From an uncultured Pelagibacteraceae bacterium (GTDB lineage Bacteria; Pseudomonadota; Alphaproteobacteria; Pelagibacterales; Pelagibacteraceae), in the NCBI GenBank assembly GCA_902592285.1, contig CACJED010000004.1, positions 1 to 46,671 of the forward strand: a stretch of 46,671 nt of DNA. Reading direction: 5' to 3'. Below the pieces are notes generated by a model. The model ran no database searches and was not told the DNA's origin. It saw only the letters and a list, made by a program, of their open reading frames with translations. This document shows positions 19,832-27,573 of this stretch, piece by piece. Within the stretch, counting starts at the first letter, position 1. Every line of letters begins with the position of its first letter. Made by a program: the position numbers and the translations under genes.

Positions 19832-19882
19832 GTCGCCTAATGGGGCTTGCTTAAAATAAACTTGCTTAAAAAGGAGGATATT
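19832..19882 (+). ncRNA. Candidate ROSE-like RNA thermometer in the hsp20 leader
   Basis: CTTGCTT at 19861-19867 can pair with the Shine-Dalgarno AAGGAGG at 19871-19877 across an AAA loop, giving seven stacked positions with one U-G and one G-G opposition. The G-G opposed within U-U-G-C-U against A-G-G-A is the hallmark of ROSE thermometers that control small heat-shock genes. A second identical CTTGCTT (19846-19852) lies 15 bases upstream and offers an alternative pairing. A short upstream stem (GCC 19835-19837 with GGC 19844-19846) is weak. The structure is inferred by eye. Confidence 0.55.
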
Positions 19883-20329
19883 ATGACAAGTAAGGATCTA
19901 TCTATATTTAACTCTCTAAGACCTTTTTCAATTGGTTTTGACGATATGTTTGATCAATTTGAAAGTATGTTGGGTAATGGGCATTTAACAATGCAATCTA
20001 ATTATCCACCTTATAACATTAGGAAAACTGGTAAAGATAACTATGCAATCGAAGTTGCTTTAGCAGGTTTTTCAAAGGATGACGTAGAAGTTGAATTCGA
20101 AGATAATTTATTAACAGTAAAAACTAAACATGTTGATAAATCAGAAGATCAAAACTCTGATGGAGAAATAATTCATAAAGGAATCTCTCAAAGACAGTTT
20201 GCTAGATCATTTACTATTGCTGATGATGTAAAAGTAGGTGAAGCTAAGCTGAAAGATGGTCTTTTAATAATTTCTTGTGAAAGAATTATACCAGAGCATA
20301 AAAAGAAAAAACTTATTAAAATTTTATAA
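19883..20329 (+). CDS. Small heat-shock protein, Hsp20/IbpA family
   Basis: A 148-residue ATP-independent holdase with an alpha-crystallin domain (about residues 32-130). It includes YPPYNIRKTGKDNYAIEVALAGF, DDVEVEFEDNLLTVKTK and GISQRQFARSFTIADDVKV. The Ile-x-Ile-like tail (LIKIL) may contact neighbouring subunits. An in-frame ATG at 19847 is rejected because the codons after it would read through the leader stem. The ATG at 19883 follows a full AAGGAGG by five bases and gives a normal N-terminus (FNSLRPFSIGFDDMFDQFE). Heat control is likely at both promoter and leader. Confidence 0.93.
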   Translation: MTSKDLSIFNSLRPFSIGFDDMFDQFESMLGNGHLTMQSNYPPYNIRKTGKDNYAIEVALAGFSKDDVEVEFEDNLLTVKTKHVDKSEDQNSDGEIIHKGISQRQFARSFTIADDVKVGEAKLKDGLLIISCERIIPEHKKKKLIKIL

Positions 20330-20340
20330 GTGATAACCTT

Positions 20341-20367
20341 ACTTGCGGAGAATTTTTCTCCGCGAGT
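20341..20367 (+). terminator. Long hairpin between hsp20 and the lipoprotein gene
   Basis: A 12-bp stem (20341-20352 with 20356-20367, one G-U pair) closes a 3-base loop. It lies between the stops of two convergent genes. There is no long T run on either side, so it may act as an imperfect bidirectional terminator or as a 3'-end stabiliser. Confidence 0.6.
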
Positions 20368-20370
20368 AAT

Positions 20371-20679
20371 TTAGAAGCATCCATTAGAAACAAATCCTAT
20401 AACAATAAAATTTGAGTTAACTTCAAAAGTTCTTTCACAAGGAATTCCATATTTTTTAGTTTTGTAAACTAATTCAAAATTCCCTTTTTCATTTTTGTAA
20501 TCTTTATCAGGTTTACCTAAATCTAATCTTAACTCCTCAGATGACTTTCCAATATATTTGCTTAATTTTTCATTTTCTTTCTCTACGATTGCATCGGTCT
20601 TATTTTTAACTGTTTGGCATCCTAATAAAATAAATAAATAACTTACGAAGATTAAGGATAATAAAATTAATTTTTTCAT
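20371..20679 (-). CDS. Small lipoprotein, unrecognised
   Basis: A 102-residue protein with a signal peptide and lipobox (LFILLGC, lipidated Cys21). The mature part holds a charged helix, then SSEELRLDLGKPDKDYKNEKGNFELVYKTKKYGIPCERTFEVN, which resembles the BamE/SmpA-like pattern of a DxxxxxGxPxxxxxxxxG segment followed by beta strands. Two further Cys residues (PCERTF and the penultimate residue) could form a disulfide. It probably sits in the periplasmic leaflet of a membrane. No function is assigned. Confidence 0.75.
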   Translation of the reverse strand: MKKLILLSLIFVSYLFILLGCQTVKNKTDAIVEKENEKLSKYIGKSSEELRLDLGKPDKDYKNEKGNFELVYKTKKYGIPCERTFEVNSNFIVIGFVSNGCF

Positions 20680-20761
20680 TTATTTAATAATATCAATAGA
20701 AATATGTCAAAAATATAAACTTGTCAGTTGAATTATGTGAATAAACATTAATTAAAATGGG

Positions 20762-20767
20762 TATAAT
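20762..20767 (+). promoter_or_regulatory. Candidate -10 box for the purine permease gene
   Basis: A consensus TATAAT hexamer sits about 40 bases before the permease ATG, in a 128-base divergent gap. No good -35 lies at 17 bases; TTGTCA (20721-20726) is too far upstream. The gap was checked for a purine-riboswitch three-stem fold and none was seen. Confidence 0.4.
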
Positions 20768-20807
20768 TTTTAAGAATCTAATAGTTATTTATTAATTAGG
20801 AGGAATT

Positions 20808-22118
20808 ATGCTTGATAATTATTTTAATTATAAAAAACACAAAACTGATTTCAAAACTGAGGTAATTGCTGGAGTTACAACATTTTTAACAATGGCATAC
20901 ATAATGTTTTTAAATCCATTTATTTTATCTGGTGAGTTTGCTGGGCCAGAAAAAGGCTTTTTTGATTTTGGGGCCGTTTACACAGCAACAATTTTAGCCA
21001 CTGCTTTAGCATGTTTTATAATGGCTATTTATGGAAAAACTTGGCCAATCGGTCTCGCTCCAGGAATGGGAATTAACGCTTTTGTAGCTTTTGGAGTTTG
21101 TGCTGGAATGGGTTATACGCCACAAGAAGCATTAGGTGCTGTTCTTGTAGCAGGCGTATTATTCTTAATTATATCTCTTACTCCAATTAGAGCTTGGTTA
21201 ATAAACTCAATCCCAAAAAGTTTGAAACTTGGTATAGGAGCTGGAATAGGATTATTTTTAGCGATTATTGGGCTTCAAATAATGGAAGTTGTAGTTGATA
21301 ATCCTGTAACTTTAGTTCAACTAGGTAATCTTAGTGATCCTATTGTACTTCTGGGGTGTGCAACCTTTATAGCTATTATTGTTTTAGATAAGATGAATGT
21401 GAAAGGAAATATTATAATTGGTATTCTAGCTTTCAGCATTATTGCTTGGGCAACTGGTCTTGCAAAATTTAATGGTATTGTAAGTTCTCCACCACCAATG
21501 ACTTATCTATTTGAGTTTGATCTTTCGGCTGCGATGACTGCAGGAATGACAACTGTTATATTTACTTTATTATTTATTGACTTTTTCGATACTGCAGGAA
21601 CTTTAACATCAGTTGCTAACGTAGCAGGTAAAGTTGATAAAGATGGCAAAGTTCAAGATATTAATAAAGCTATGTTATCAGATAGTGTTGGTACAGTTGC
21701 GGGTGCGATGATGGGGACAACAACTGTTACAAGTTATGTAGAGTCAGGCGCGGGTGTTAAAGCTGGTGGTAAAACTGGAATGACATCACTTGTAATTGGC
21801 TTGTTGTTTTTAGCGTGCATATTTTTTGCTCCTTTAGCGACAAGTTTACCAAAGCAAATAGATGGCGCAGCTCTGCTTTTTGTATCAGTTTTATTTATTA
21901 GAAATATCACTGATATAGAATGGAATGACATTTCAGAGTCAGCCCCAGCAATTCTTGCAATGATAGCAATGCCTTTAACTTACAGTATTAGTAATGGTAT
22001 CGCTTTAGCATTTGTTTCATATGCATTAATTAAAATATTTACCGGGAAGTTTTCAAGTACTTCACCGGCGATATGGGTGATTGCAATTTTAAGCGTAATT
22101 AGTTTCGCAGTTGCGTAA
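20808..22118 (+). CDS. NCS2-family purine permease (AzgA/PbuG-like guanine/hypoxanthine transporter)
   Basis: A 436-residue inner-membrane nucleobase transporter with about 12-14 hydrophobic segments. The AzgA-type signatures are FKTEVIAGVTTFLTMAYIMFLNP near the N-terminus, GLAPGMGINAFVAF, and the core LLFIDFFDTAGTLTSVA. A GAMMGTTTVTSYVESGAGV segment carries the conserved substrate-side Glu. It has a strong Shine-Dalgarno (AGGAGG). The facing gene is a purine phosphoribosyltransferase, which together with uptake would form a salvage route from base to nucleotide. Confidence 0.93.
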   Translation: MLDNYFNYKKHKTDFKTEVIAGVTTFLTMAYIMFLNPFILSGEFAGPEKGFFDFGAVYTATILATALACFIMAIYGKTWPIGLAPGMGINAFVAFGVCAGMGYTPQEALGAVLVAGVLFLIISLTPIRAWLINSIPKSLKLGIGAGIGLFLAIIGLQIMEVVVDNPVTLVQLGNLSDPIVLLGCATFIAIIVLDKMNVKGNIIIGILAFSIIAWATGLAKFNGIVSSPPPMTYLFEFDLSAAMTAGMTTVIFTLLFIDFFDTAGTLTSVANVAGKVDKDGKVQDINKAMLSDSVGTVAGAMMGTTTVTSYVESGAGVKAGGKTGMTSLVIGLLFLACIFFAPLATSLPKQIDGAALLFVSVLFIRNITDIEWNDISESAPAILAMIAMPLTYSISNGIALAFVSYALIKIFTGKFSSTSPAIWVIAILSVISFAVA

Positions 22119-22129
22119 CAAATCTTTAT

Positions 22130-22153
22130 TAGGGCTAGTGTTTACTAGCCCTA
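22130..22153 (+). terminator. Bidirectional hairpin between permease and phosphoribosyltransferase genes
   Basis: A perfect 9-bp stem (AGGGCTAGT 22131-22139 with ACTAGCCCT 22144-22152) has a GTTT loop. The TAG stop codon of the minus-strand gene (22151-22153) is part of the stem. The T tracts on each side are short. Confidence 0.7.
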
Positions 22154-22675
22154 TAAGTTTCTTTTAATTATTTCCTCAATATTTAATTCCTCATAATGCT
22201 CTGTTGGCTGAACAATCCATGGGTCTGAGTCTAATCGAACAGGACAGAAATCAGGTTCAAAGGATGATGATTTTTTTTTCCATAAACAAGCTGTTTTAAC
22301 TTCATTAATATAATTTTTTGTCGGACCATAATTTTTAAGCCATTCAATACTTTTATTTAAAGTAAGTCCTGTGTCAGATAAATCATCAATTAACAACACT
22401 TTATCAAAATCTTTTTCATTAGCTAAAGAACTTATTTCTCTTGCGAACATTAATTGTCCTTGTTTATCTTCTATACCTTGCCCTGAATAACTCTGAATAA
22501 CAATATACGCTATTGGGAGTTTTAGAATTCTTGATAAAATATCAATAATTGGTGCCGCTCCTCGCATAATTCCAATCAAAACAGTTGGTCTATACTTTTT
22601 TTTGTGAATTTGCACTGCTAATTTTTCAACAATTTTTGTATATTCTTCAAAAGAAATAATTAATTTATCTGCCAT
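22151..22675 (-). CDS. Purine phosphoribosyltransferase (xanthine/hypoxanthine type)
   Basis: A 174-residue type I phosphoribosyltransferase that joins a purine base to PRPP. The PRPP-binding loop is VLLIDDLSDTGLTL; the N-terminal region has VLIGIMRGAAPIIDILS. The acidic ending DPWIVQPTEHYEEL resembles Gpt-like and related archaeal hypoxanthine/xanthine enzymes. The ATG at 22675 (MADKLIISFEEY) is preferred over an ATG five codons upstream. It faces an AzgA-type purine permease, in keeping with purine salvage. The exact base (guanine, xanthine or hypoxanthine) is not determined. Confidence 0.85.
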   Translation of the reverse strand: MADKLIISFEEYTKIVEKLAVQIHKKKYRPTVLIGIMRGAAPIIDILSRILKLPIAYIVIQSYSGQGIEDKQGQLMFAREISSLANEKDFDKVLLIDDLSDTGLTLNKSIEWLKNYGPTKNYINEVKTACLWKKKSSSFEPDFCPVRLDSDPWIVQPTEHYEELNIEEIIKRNL

Positions 22676-22723
22676 AAAATTTTTTATCATATAAAAAAAA
22701 TTAAAAAAGATTAAAAAGATATT

Positions 22724-23605
22724 ATGAAGATTTATGACTGTTTTATGTATTTTGATGAGGAAGTAGTCTTGGATTTAAGATTAAATGCCTTAGATAAATT
22801 TGTTGATTATTTTGTTATAGTTGAAAGTATTTTTACACATAAAGGTGAAAAAAGAGACCTAAATTTTAATGATAAAAAATTTGAAAAATTTAAAGATAAA
22901 ATAATTTATCTTGTGTACGATAAACAACCTAATGACTTATCAAATATTAAAGACCAAAAAAATGATCACGGTGGATATATCATTAATGCACTTTTAAGAG
23001 AAAATGGGCAAAGAAATTTTATTTTTGAAGGACTAAAATCTGCGTCAGATGATGATCTAATTTTAATTTCTGATGTTGATGAAATACCAAACTTAGAAAA
23101 TATTAATTTAAAAGAATATAAAGAAAAAATAATTCAATTTAGACAAGACATGTTCCATTATAAATTTAATCTAAAACTTCCAAACTTTACTTGGACTGGT
23201 ACTAAAGGTTGCAAAAAAAAGGATTTAATTAATCCTCAGTGGTTAAGGAATATCAAAGATAAAAAGTACTCTTTTTTTAGAATTGACACTATTTTTTCAA
23301 AAACAAAATATATCAGTGTGAAATTCATCAATAATGGTGGATGGCATTTTTCAAATATCAAGAGTGCAGAAGAAATTAGATACAAATTAAAATCTTATCT
23401 TCATCATAGAGAGTTTGATATAAATCCATTAAAAACTAATGAAATCAAAAATATTATTGAGAAAAAACAAGCAATATATGATCTCAATGTTGACAAAAGA
23501 ATTAGTAAGTTTGGTAATGGTAGTAAATTAGAAAAATATCCCATTGATAAATTACCTCAATATCTTCAAAATAACATAAAAAAATATGAACAATGGATTG
23601 ATTAA
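22724..23605 (+). CDS. Glycosyltransferase family 17 protein
   Basis: A 293-residue protein that begins MKIYDCFMYFDEEVVLDLRLNAL and continues VDYFVIVESIFTHKGEKRDLNF, the N-terminal pattern of GT17 (beta-1,4-mannosyl-glycoprotein N-acetylglucosaminyltransferase family). Further on are DLILISDVDEIPN, containing the metal-binding Asp-x-Asp, and GGWHFSNIKSAEEIRYKLKSY. In bacteria these enzymes decorate surface glycans; the acceptor is unknown. The next gene starts immediately after its stop. Confidence 0.88.
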   Translation: MKIYDCFMYFDEEVVLDLRLNALDKFVDYFVIVESIFTHKGEKRDLNFNDKKFEKFKDKIIYLVYDKQPNDLSNIKDQKNDHGGYIINALLRENGQRNFIFEGLKSASDDDLILISDVDEIPNLENINLKEYKEKIIQFRQDMFHYKFNLKLPNFTWTGTKGCKKKDLINPQWLRNIKDKKYSFFRIDTIFSKTKYISVKFINNGGWHFSNIKSAEEIRYKLKSYLHHREFDINPLKTNEIKNIIEKKQAIYDLNVDKRISKFGNGSKLEKYPIDKLPQYLQNNIKKYEQWID

Positions 23606-23905
23606 ATGAAAAAAGGTTACTGGGTTAGCTTGTATATAAAAATTGATAATCAAGAAAATTTAAAAAAATATGCTGAAACTGTGACACCTATAATAAAAAA
23701 ATATGGTGGTGTTCCTTTGGTCAGGGGTGGAAAATACAAAATTTTTGAAGGAGAAAATTTTACTAGAACTGTAATTTGGGAATTTCCAAGTTATGAAAAA
23801 GCTTTTGAATGTCATAATTCAAAAGAATATCAAGCGGGATGGGCCTTAGCAAAAACTACCACCTTGAGACATATGCAGATAATTGAGGGACTCAATACTG
23901 AATAG
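23606..23905 (+). CDS. DUF1330 family protein
   Basis: A 99-residue protein with the dimeric alpha/beta-barrel pattern of DUF1330: GYWVSLYIKIDNQENLKKYAE, IIKKYGGVPLVRGGKYKIFEG, and WEFPSYEKAFECHNSKEYQ. The reaction is unknown. It abuts the GT17 stop codon (TAAATG), yet the two families have no obvious common job, so the pairing may reflect compaction only. Its 3' end overlaps the AlkA-like gene by 14 bases. Confidence 0.85.
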   Translation: MKKGYWVSLYIKIDNQENLKKYAETVTPIIKKYGGVPLVRGGKYKIFEGENFTRTVIWEFPSYEKAFECHNSKEYQAGWALAKTTTLRHMQIIEGLNTE

Positions 23906-24527
23906 GCTCTGGATCTATACTTCTCCACAAATACCAAGTTGCAACTGAACAATAAGGTGAATATCTTTTTTGAAGCAAATTTACAAACTTTATTGGTGGC
24001 AAATATTTTTTATTATAGTTTTTAGAAATTGCTCTCAAAAGCCCGATATCTTGTATAGGCCAAATATTTGATCTATTATAGGTAAAAAGTAATATCATTT
24101 CTGCTGACCATCTACCTATTTGTCTTAGGTTTGATAAATAAATTATTGCATCCTCATCGCTCATTTTACTGATTAATTTAGGATTAAAAGATTTATTTAA
24201 TATTTGTTTTGATAAATTTTGAATTCCCAAAACTTTTTGCCGACTCAAACCACAACTTTTTAACTGTCCAAAACTAAGTTTAGAAACATTTTTAGCATTA
24301 ATTTTATAATTACATTTCTTTTTAAATTTTAAAAAGACAGAGTTAGCAGCTGCAACACTGATCTGTTGTCCTATTATACTCTTGCATAATGAAAAAAAAA
24401 TATTTCCTCTCGATGTCAATATAGTTTCTGAAGGACTCTTGTAGCTCTTAATTAATTTTGACATTATCTTATCTTTTTTAGATAAGTAATTTTTTGCTTT
24501 ACTCCAATATTTTGGAACCTTAGTCAT
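23892..24527 (-). CDS. DNA-3-methyladenine glycosylase II-like (HhH-GPD, AlkA type)
   Basis: A 211-residue base-excision glycosylase that removes alkylated bases. The HhH-GPD core is FFSLCKSIIGQQISVAAANSVFLKF, then the hairpin LRQIGRWSAEMILLF and the catalytic Asp in IWPIQDIGLLRAI. It lacks the N-terminal beta domain of E. coli AlkA and has no Fe-S cluster Cys ligands, matching the compact bacterial 3-methyladenine glycosylases. Its ATG overlaps the stop of the upstream transporter gene by eight bases. Confidence 0.88.
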   Translation of the reverse strand: MTKVPKYWSKAKNYLSKKDKIMSKLIKSYKSPSETILTSRGNIFFSLCKSIIGQQISVAAANSVFLKFKKKCNYKINAKNVSKLSFGQLKSCGLSRQKVLGIQNLSKQILNKSFNPKLISKMSDEDAIIYLSNLRQIGRWSAEMILLFTYNRSNIWPIQDIGLLRAISKNYNKKYLPPIKFVNLLQKRYSPYCSVATWYLWRSIDPEPIQY

Positions 24528-25404
24528 TAACTGTTTTTAAACTAATAATTTTTTTATTATAAATTTCTCTTCTAAAAATAATTAAAGTAGAAATTATCAC
24601 CAGAAAGGCTCCGATTATAGTTTTTATTGTGGGAATCTCTCCCCATATAAAATAACCAAATATTATTGCAAAAACTAACGCAAGATATTTAAGTGGAGTT
24701 ACTAAGGAAACTTCAGAATATTTGTATGATTGACTCAACCATAAATTAGCAACACCTCCAAAAATGCCAATAAAAGATAATAAAATTAAATGATTTAAGC
24801 TTGGCATTATCCAGCCCTGAGGGATTGTTAAAAAACTCAATAAAGTTATAGAAAGTGAAAAATAAAAAGAAATTAACCACACTGGTTCAGTTGTAGCAAG
24901 TTGTCGGATTGTTATTGCAACATAAGATAACCCCAAGCAAAAAATTATTGGGAATAAATAATAAATATTTAGCTGACTTATTCCTGGCTCAGTTATTATT
25001 AAAATTCCTAAAAATCCTATAATTACTGCCAACCATCTAAAAATTCCAACTTTTTCATTAAGTAAAAATATTGAAAAAATTGTTGTAAAAATTGGTGCTG
25101 CGAAAGAAATACTTACAACAGTAGCAAGAGGTAATTTTCTTAAAGCTATAAAAATTGCGACTAGAGCAATTAATCCTGATGCACATCTTAGAAAGTGTAA
25201 GCCAGGCCTTTTTGTTTCATAAAAGTTATGAAAACGCTTTCTAGGAATTATAAAAAAATAAAAAATTATTCCAAAAAAACCCCTAAAAAATAATACTTGC
25301 CCAATAGGATATTCAACAGACCATTTTACTATTACATCCATAAGGGAAAATGCACATATGGACAAAAACATGTACAAAAAACCCAATTGATTTTTACTAA
25401 GCAT
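24520..25404 (-). CDS. EamA-family (DMT) transporter
   Basis: A 294-residue membrane protein with ten predicted helices in two EamA repeats. Signatures are FSLMDVIVKW and VLFFRGFFGIIFYF in the first half, FAAPIFTTIFSIFLLNEKVG at the end of repeat 1, and VTPLKYLALVFAIIFGYFIWGEIPT at the end of repeat 2. Such proteins export or import small metabolites; the substrate is unknown. It is the promoter-proximal gene of a two-gene unit with the AlkA-like glycosylase, divergent from msrA by 35 bases. Confidence 0.88.
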   Translation of the reverse strand: MLSKNQLGFLYMFLSICAFSLMDVIVKWSVEYPIGQVLFFRGFFGIIFYFFIIPRKRFHNFYETKRPGLHFLRCASGLIALVAIFIALRKLPLATVVSISFAAPIFTTIFSIFLLNEKVGIFRWLAVIIGFLGILIITEPGISQLNIYYLFPIIFCLGLSYVAITIRQLATTEPVWLISFYFSLSITLLSFLTIPQGWIMPSLNHLILLSFIGIFGGVANLWLSQSYKYSEVSLVTPLKYLALVFAIIFGYFIWGEIPTIKTIIGAFLVIISTLIIFRREIYNKKIISLKTVND

Positions 25405-25439
25405 ATGAATAATTTGTAAATTAATTTATTACATAATCA

Positions 25440-25883
25440 ATGGAAATAGCAGTTTTAGCACTTGGATGTTTTTGGGGACCAGAAATCAAATTTAGTAAAA
25501 TTAACGGTATTATTAAAACAGAGGTTGGATACTGCGGAGGAAACAGTTCCAAAACAAACTACAAAGAAGTTTGTACTGGCAATACAAATCATGCTGAGGT
25601 TGTTAAACTTGATTTTGATGAGAAAATTATAACTTATGAAAAAATTCTAAAAATTTTCTTTCAAATTCATGATCCTACAACCCTTAACTCACAAGGACCA
25701 GATTTTGGAACCCAGTATAGAAGTGAGATTTTTTATATAAATGATAATCAAAAAAAAATTGCAGAGAAAGTACTCCAAGACACAAATACAAGATTATCGG
25801 GAAAAGTTGTTACAAAAATATCTTTAATAAAAAATTATTGTCCAGCAGAAGAATATCATCAAAAATATTTAGAAAAAAACTAA
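25440..25883 (+). CDS. msrA: Peptide-methionine (S)-S-oxide reductase MsrA
   Basis: A 147-residue enzyme that repairs methionine-S-sulfoxide. The nucleophile Cys10 sits in the family motif GCFWGPE. VGYCGGN, CTGNTNHAEVV and the C-terminal NYCPAEEYHQKYLEK provide the substrate pocket and probable resolving Cys residues. It is shorter at the N-terminus than E. coli MsrA, starting right at the core fold. The sulfurtransferase gene starts two bases after its stop, so the two are co-transcribed. Confidence 0.95.
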   Translation: MEIAVLALGCFWGPEIKFSKINGIIKTEVGYCGGNSSKTNYKEVCTGNTNHAEVVKLDFDEKIITYEKILKIFFQIHDPTTLNSQGPDFGTQYRSEIFYINDNQKKIAEKVLQDTNTRLSGKVVTKISLIKNYCPAEEYHQKYLEKN

Positions 25884-25885
25884 GA

Positions 25886-26698
25886 ATGTCTTTAGTAGAA
25901 ACTCATTGGTTACAAGAGAATTTTAACAATGTAAAAATTATAGATAGTTCTTGGCACATGCCTCAAACTAAAAGAAATGGCTTTAAGGAATATAAAGTGG
26001 ATCATATACCAAATGCAATTTTTTTTGACTTAGATAAAAATTCAAAACTTGATACAGATTTACCACATATGTTGACAAGTATTGAGTCATGGCAAAAAAT
26101 AATGAGCAATATGGGTATAAAAAATAGGGATAGAATAGTTGTTTATGATGACTCTGATGTTATTAGTTCATGTAGATGTTGGTATAACTTAATCTACTTT
26201 GGTCATGATCCAAATCTAGTACATGTGCTAAATGGAGGTTTAAAAAAATGGAAAAAAGAAAAAAAAACTACAGATGGAAATGAAGTGTTTATTGAAACTT
26301 CTGAGTATTCATGTCAAGAAAATATAAAACTTGTAAAAAATAAAAAACAGATAGATGAAAATATTTATAAAAATGAATTTATTGTTATTGACGCAAGAAG
26401 TAGAGAAAGATTTGAAGGAAAAGTTGCTGAGCCCAGAAAAGGTTTGAGAAGTGGCTCAATTAAAAATTCTTTTTGTTTACCTTACACCGAATTGATAAAT
26501 AAAGATCGCACATTTATAAACAAAGAAAAAATTAAAGATAAATTTAATTTACTTAATGTTGAACATAATAAAAATCTTGTGTTTTCTTGTGGCTCGGGAG
26601 TTACGGCGAGCGTATTGGCACTAGCATATTCTCTAATAAATGATAAATATCACCCTTGTATTTATGATGGCTCTTGGGCTGAATACGGAAAAATTTAA
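25886..26698 (+). CDS. sseA: Thiosulfate/3-mercaptopyruvate sulfurtransferase (tandem rhodanese)
   Basis: A 270-residue tandem-rhodanese protein that moves sulfane sulfur from 3-mercaptopyruvate or thiosulfate to an acceptor. The inactive first domain carries KVDHIPNAIFFDLDK. The second domain has IDARSRERFEG and the active-site Cys235 in SCGSGVTASVLALA; CGSGVT is the loop seen in mercaptopyruvate-type enzymes. The ATG at 25886 directly follows the msrA stop, so the longer in-frame start inside msrA is rejected. Confidence 0.92.
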   Translation: MSLVETHWLQENFNNVKIIDSSWHMPQTKRNGFKEYKVDHIPNAIFFDLDKNSKLDTDLPHMLTSIESWQKIMSNMGIKNRDRIVVYDDSDVISSCRCWYNLIYFGHDPNLVHVLNGGLKKWKKEKKTTDGNEVFIETSEYSCQENIKLVKNKKQIDENIYKNEFIVIDARSRERFEGKVAEPRKGLRSGSIKNSFCLPYTELINKDRTFINKEKIKDKFNLLNVEHNKNLVFSCGSGVTASVLALAYSLINDKYHPCIYDGSWAEYGKI

Positions 26699-26703
26699 AT
26701 AAA

Positions 26704-27573
26704 ATGAAAAGATCTACAAAAATTTTCACTATTGTTACAAGTTTTTTTCTTATCATAGCGATTGTTATTATTGCTCGAACAATGATTGGAAACCATTTCA
26801 AAAAAAAATTTAGTAAAATACCTCCTCCAGGAATTATTGTCACAAATGTTATAAATGAGCAGTTTTCAGAAAAACTAGAGACTTTTGGTACTGCAATTTC
26901 AAGCAAGAGCAAAACATTTAAAATTAGAAAAGATGATGTTCAGGGAGAATTAAATCTTAAAAATAAAGTAAAAAAAGGTGATTTAATTCTTAACCTCAAA
27001 AGTGGGAATATATTAGCTCCTTTTGATGGAGTATTAGGATACACTGGATTAACTGAAGATATATTTGTTTCAGATAATATTTTTATAATTACACTCGATG
27101 ACAATTCAAAAATTTATTCAGATATAAAAGTTCCTGAAAGTTATGCACCATTCATTAAAAAAGGTTTGCCAGTTGAGGCAAAAGTGTCTAGCTACAAGAA
27201 TAAAATTTTTACTGGTGAGATAGATTTTATTTCTAGTAGAATAAATGCTGACACCAGAAGTTTGTTATCAAGAATTAAGATTAATAATGATAATTTAGAT
27301 TTATTATCTGGATCTTTACTAGAAATTACCGTCAAATTTAATTTAAGAAACTCATTAAGTGTGCCAGACACAAGTATTATGATGGAAGGTGAAAAATCTT
27401 ATATTTATATTGTCTCAGATGAAAATATAGCAAATAAAGTTGAGGTTGAAATAGGTTTAAGAGGAGATGGTAAAGTAGAAATTATTTCAGGTATAAATGA
27501 AGGTGACCAAATAGTTGCCGAGGGTCTTAAAAAAGTTAGACCAAAAGGAAAAATTAAACCAATAAAAAATTAA
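26704..27573 (+). CDS. RND efflux periplasmic adaptor (membrane fusion protein), hairpin-less form
   Basis: A 289-residue HlyD/AcrA-family adaptor with an N-terminal membrane anchor (about 8-26). The first lipoyl half ends VKKGDLILNLKSG and the second begins NILAPFDGVLGYTG directly after it. In AcrA-type adaptors these halves are separated by a coiled-coil hairpin of roughly 70 or more residues; here there is none. The beta-barrel and the membrane-proximal domain (VPDTSIMMEGEKSYIYIV to INEGDQIVAEGLKKV) are intact. It is immediately followed by the RND pump gene. How it would meet an outer-membrane channel is unclear. Confidence 0.88.
   Translation: MKRSTKIFTIVTSFFLIIAIVIIARTMIGNHFKKKFSKIPPPGIIVTNVINEQFSEKLETFGTAISSKSKTFKIRKDDVQGELNLKNKVKKGDLILNLKSGNILAPFDGVLGYTGLTEDIFVSDNIFIITLDDNSKIYSDIKVPESYAPFIKKGLPVEAKVSSYKNKIFTGEIDFISSRINADTRSLLSRIKINNDNLDLLSGSLLEITVKFNLRNSLSVPDTSIMMEGEKSYIYIVSDENIANKVEVEIGLRGDGKVEIISGINEGDQIVAEGLKKVRPKGKIKPIKN

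Noticed and set aside
19847..19882. Longer hsp20 reading frame starting at 19847
   Set aside because: The start lies within the leader's CTTGCTT copy and the added 12 residues do not resemble the family; the ATG at 19883 follows AAGGAGG.
20680..20807. Purine riboswitch before the purine permease
   Set aside because: No three-helix fold with paired loops could be drawn; only a TATAAT hexamer is visible.
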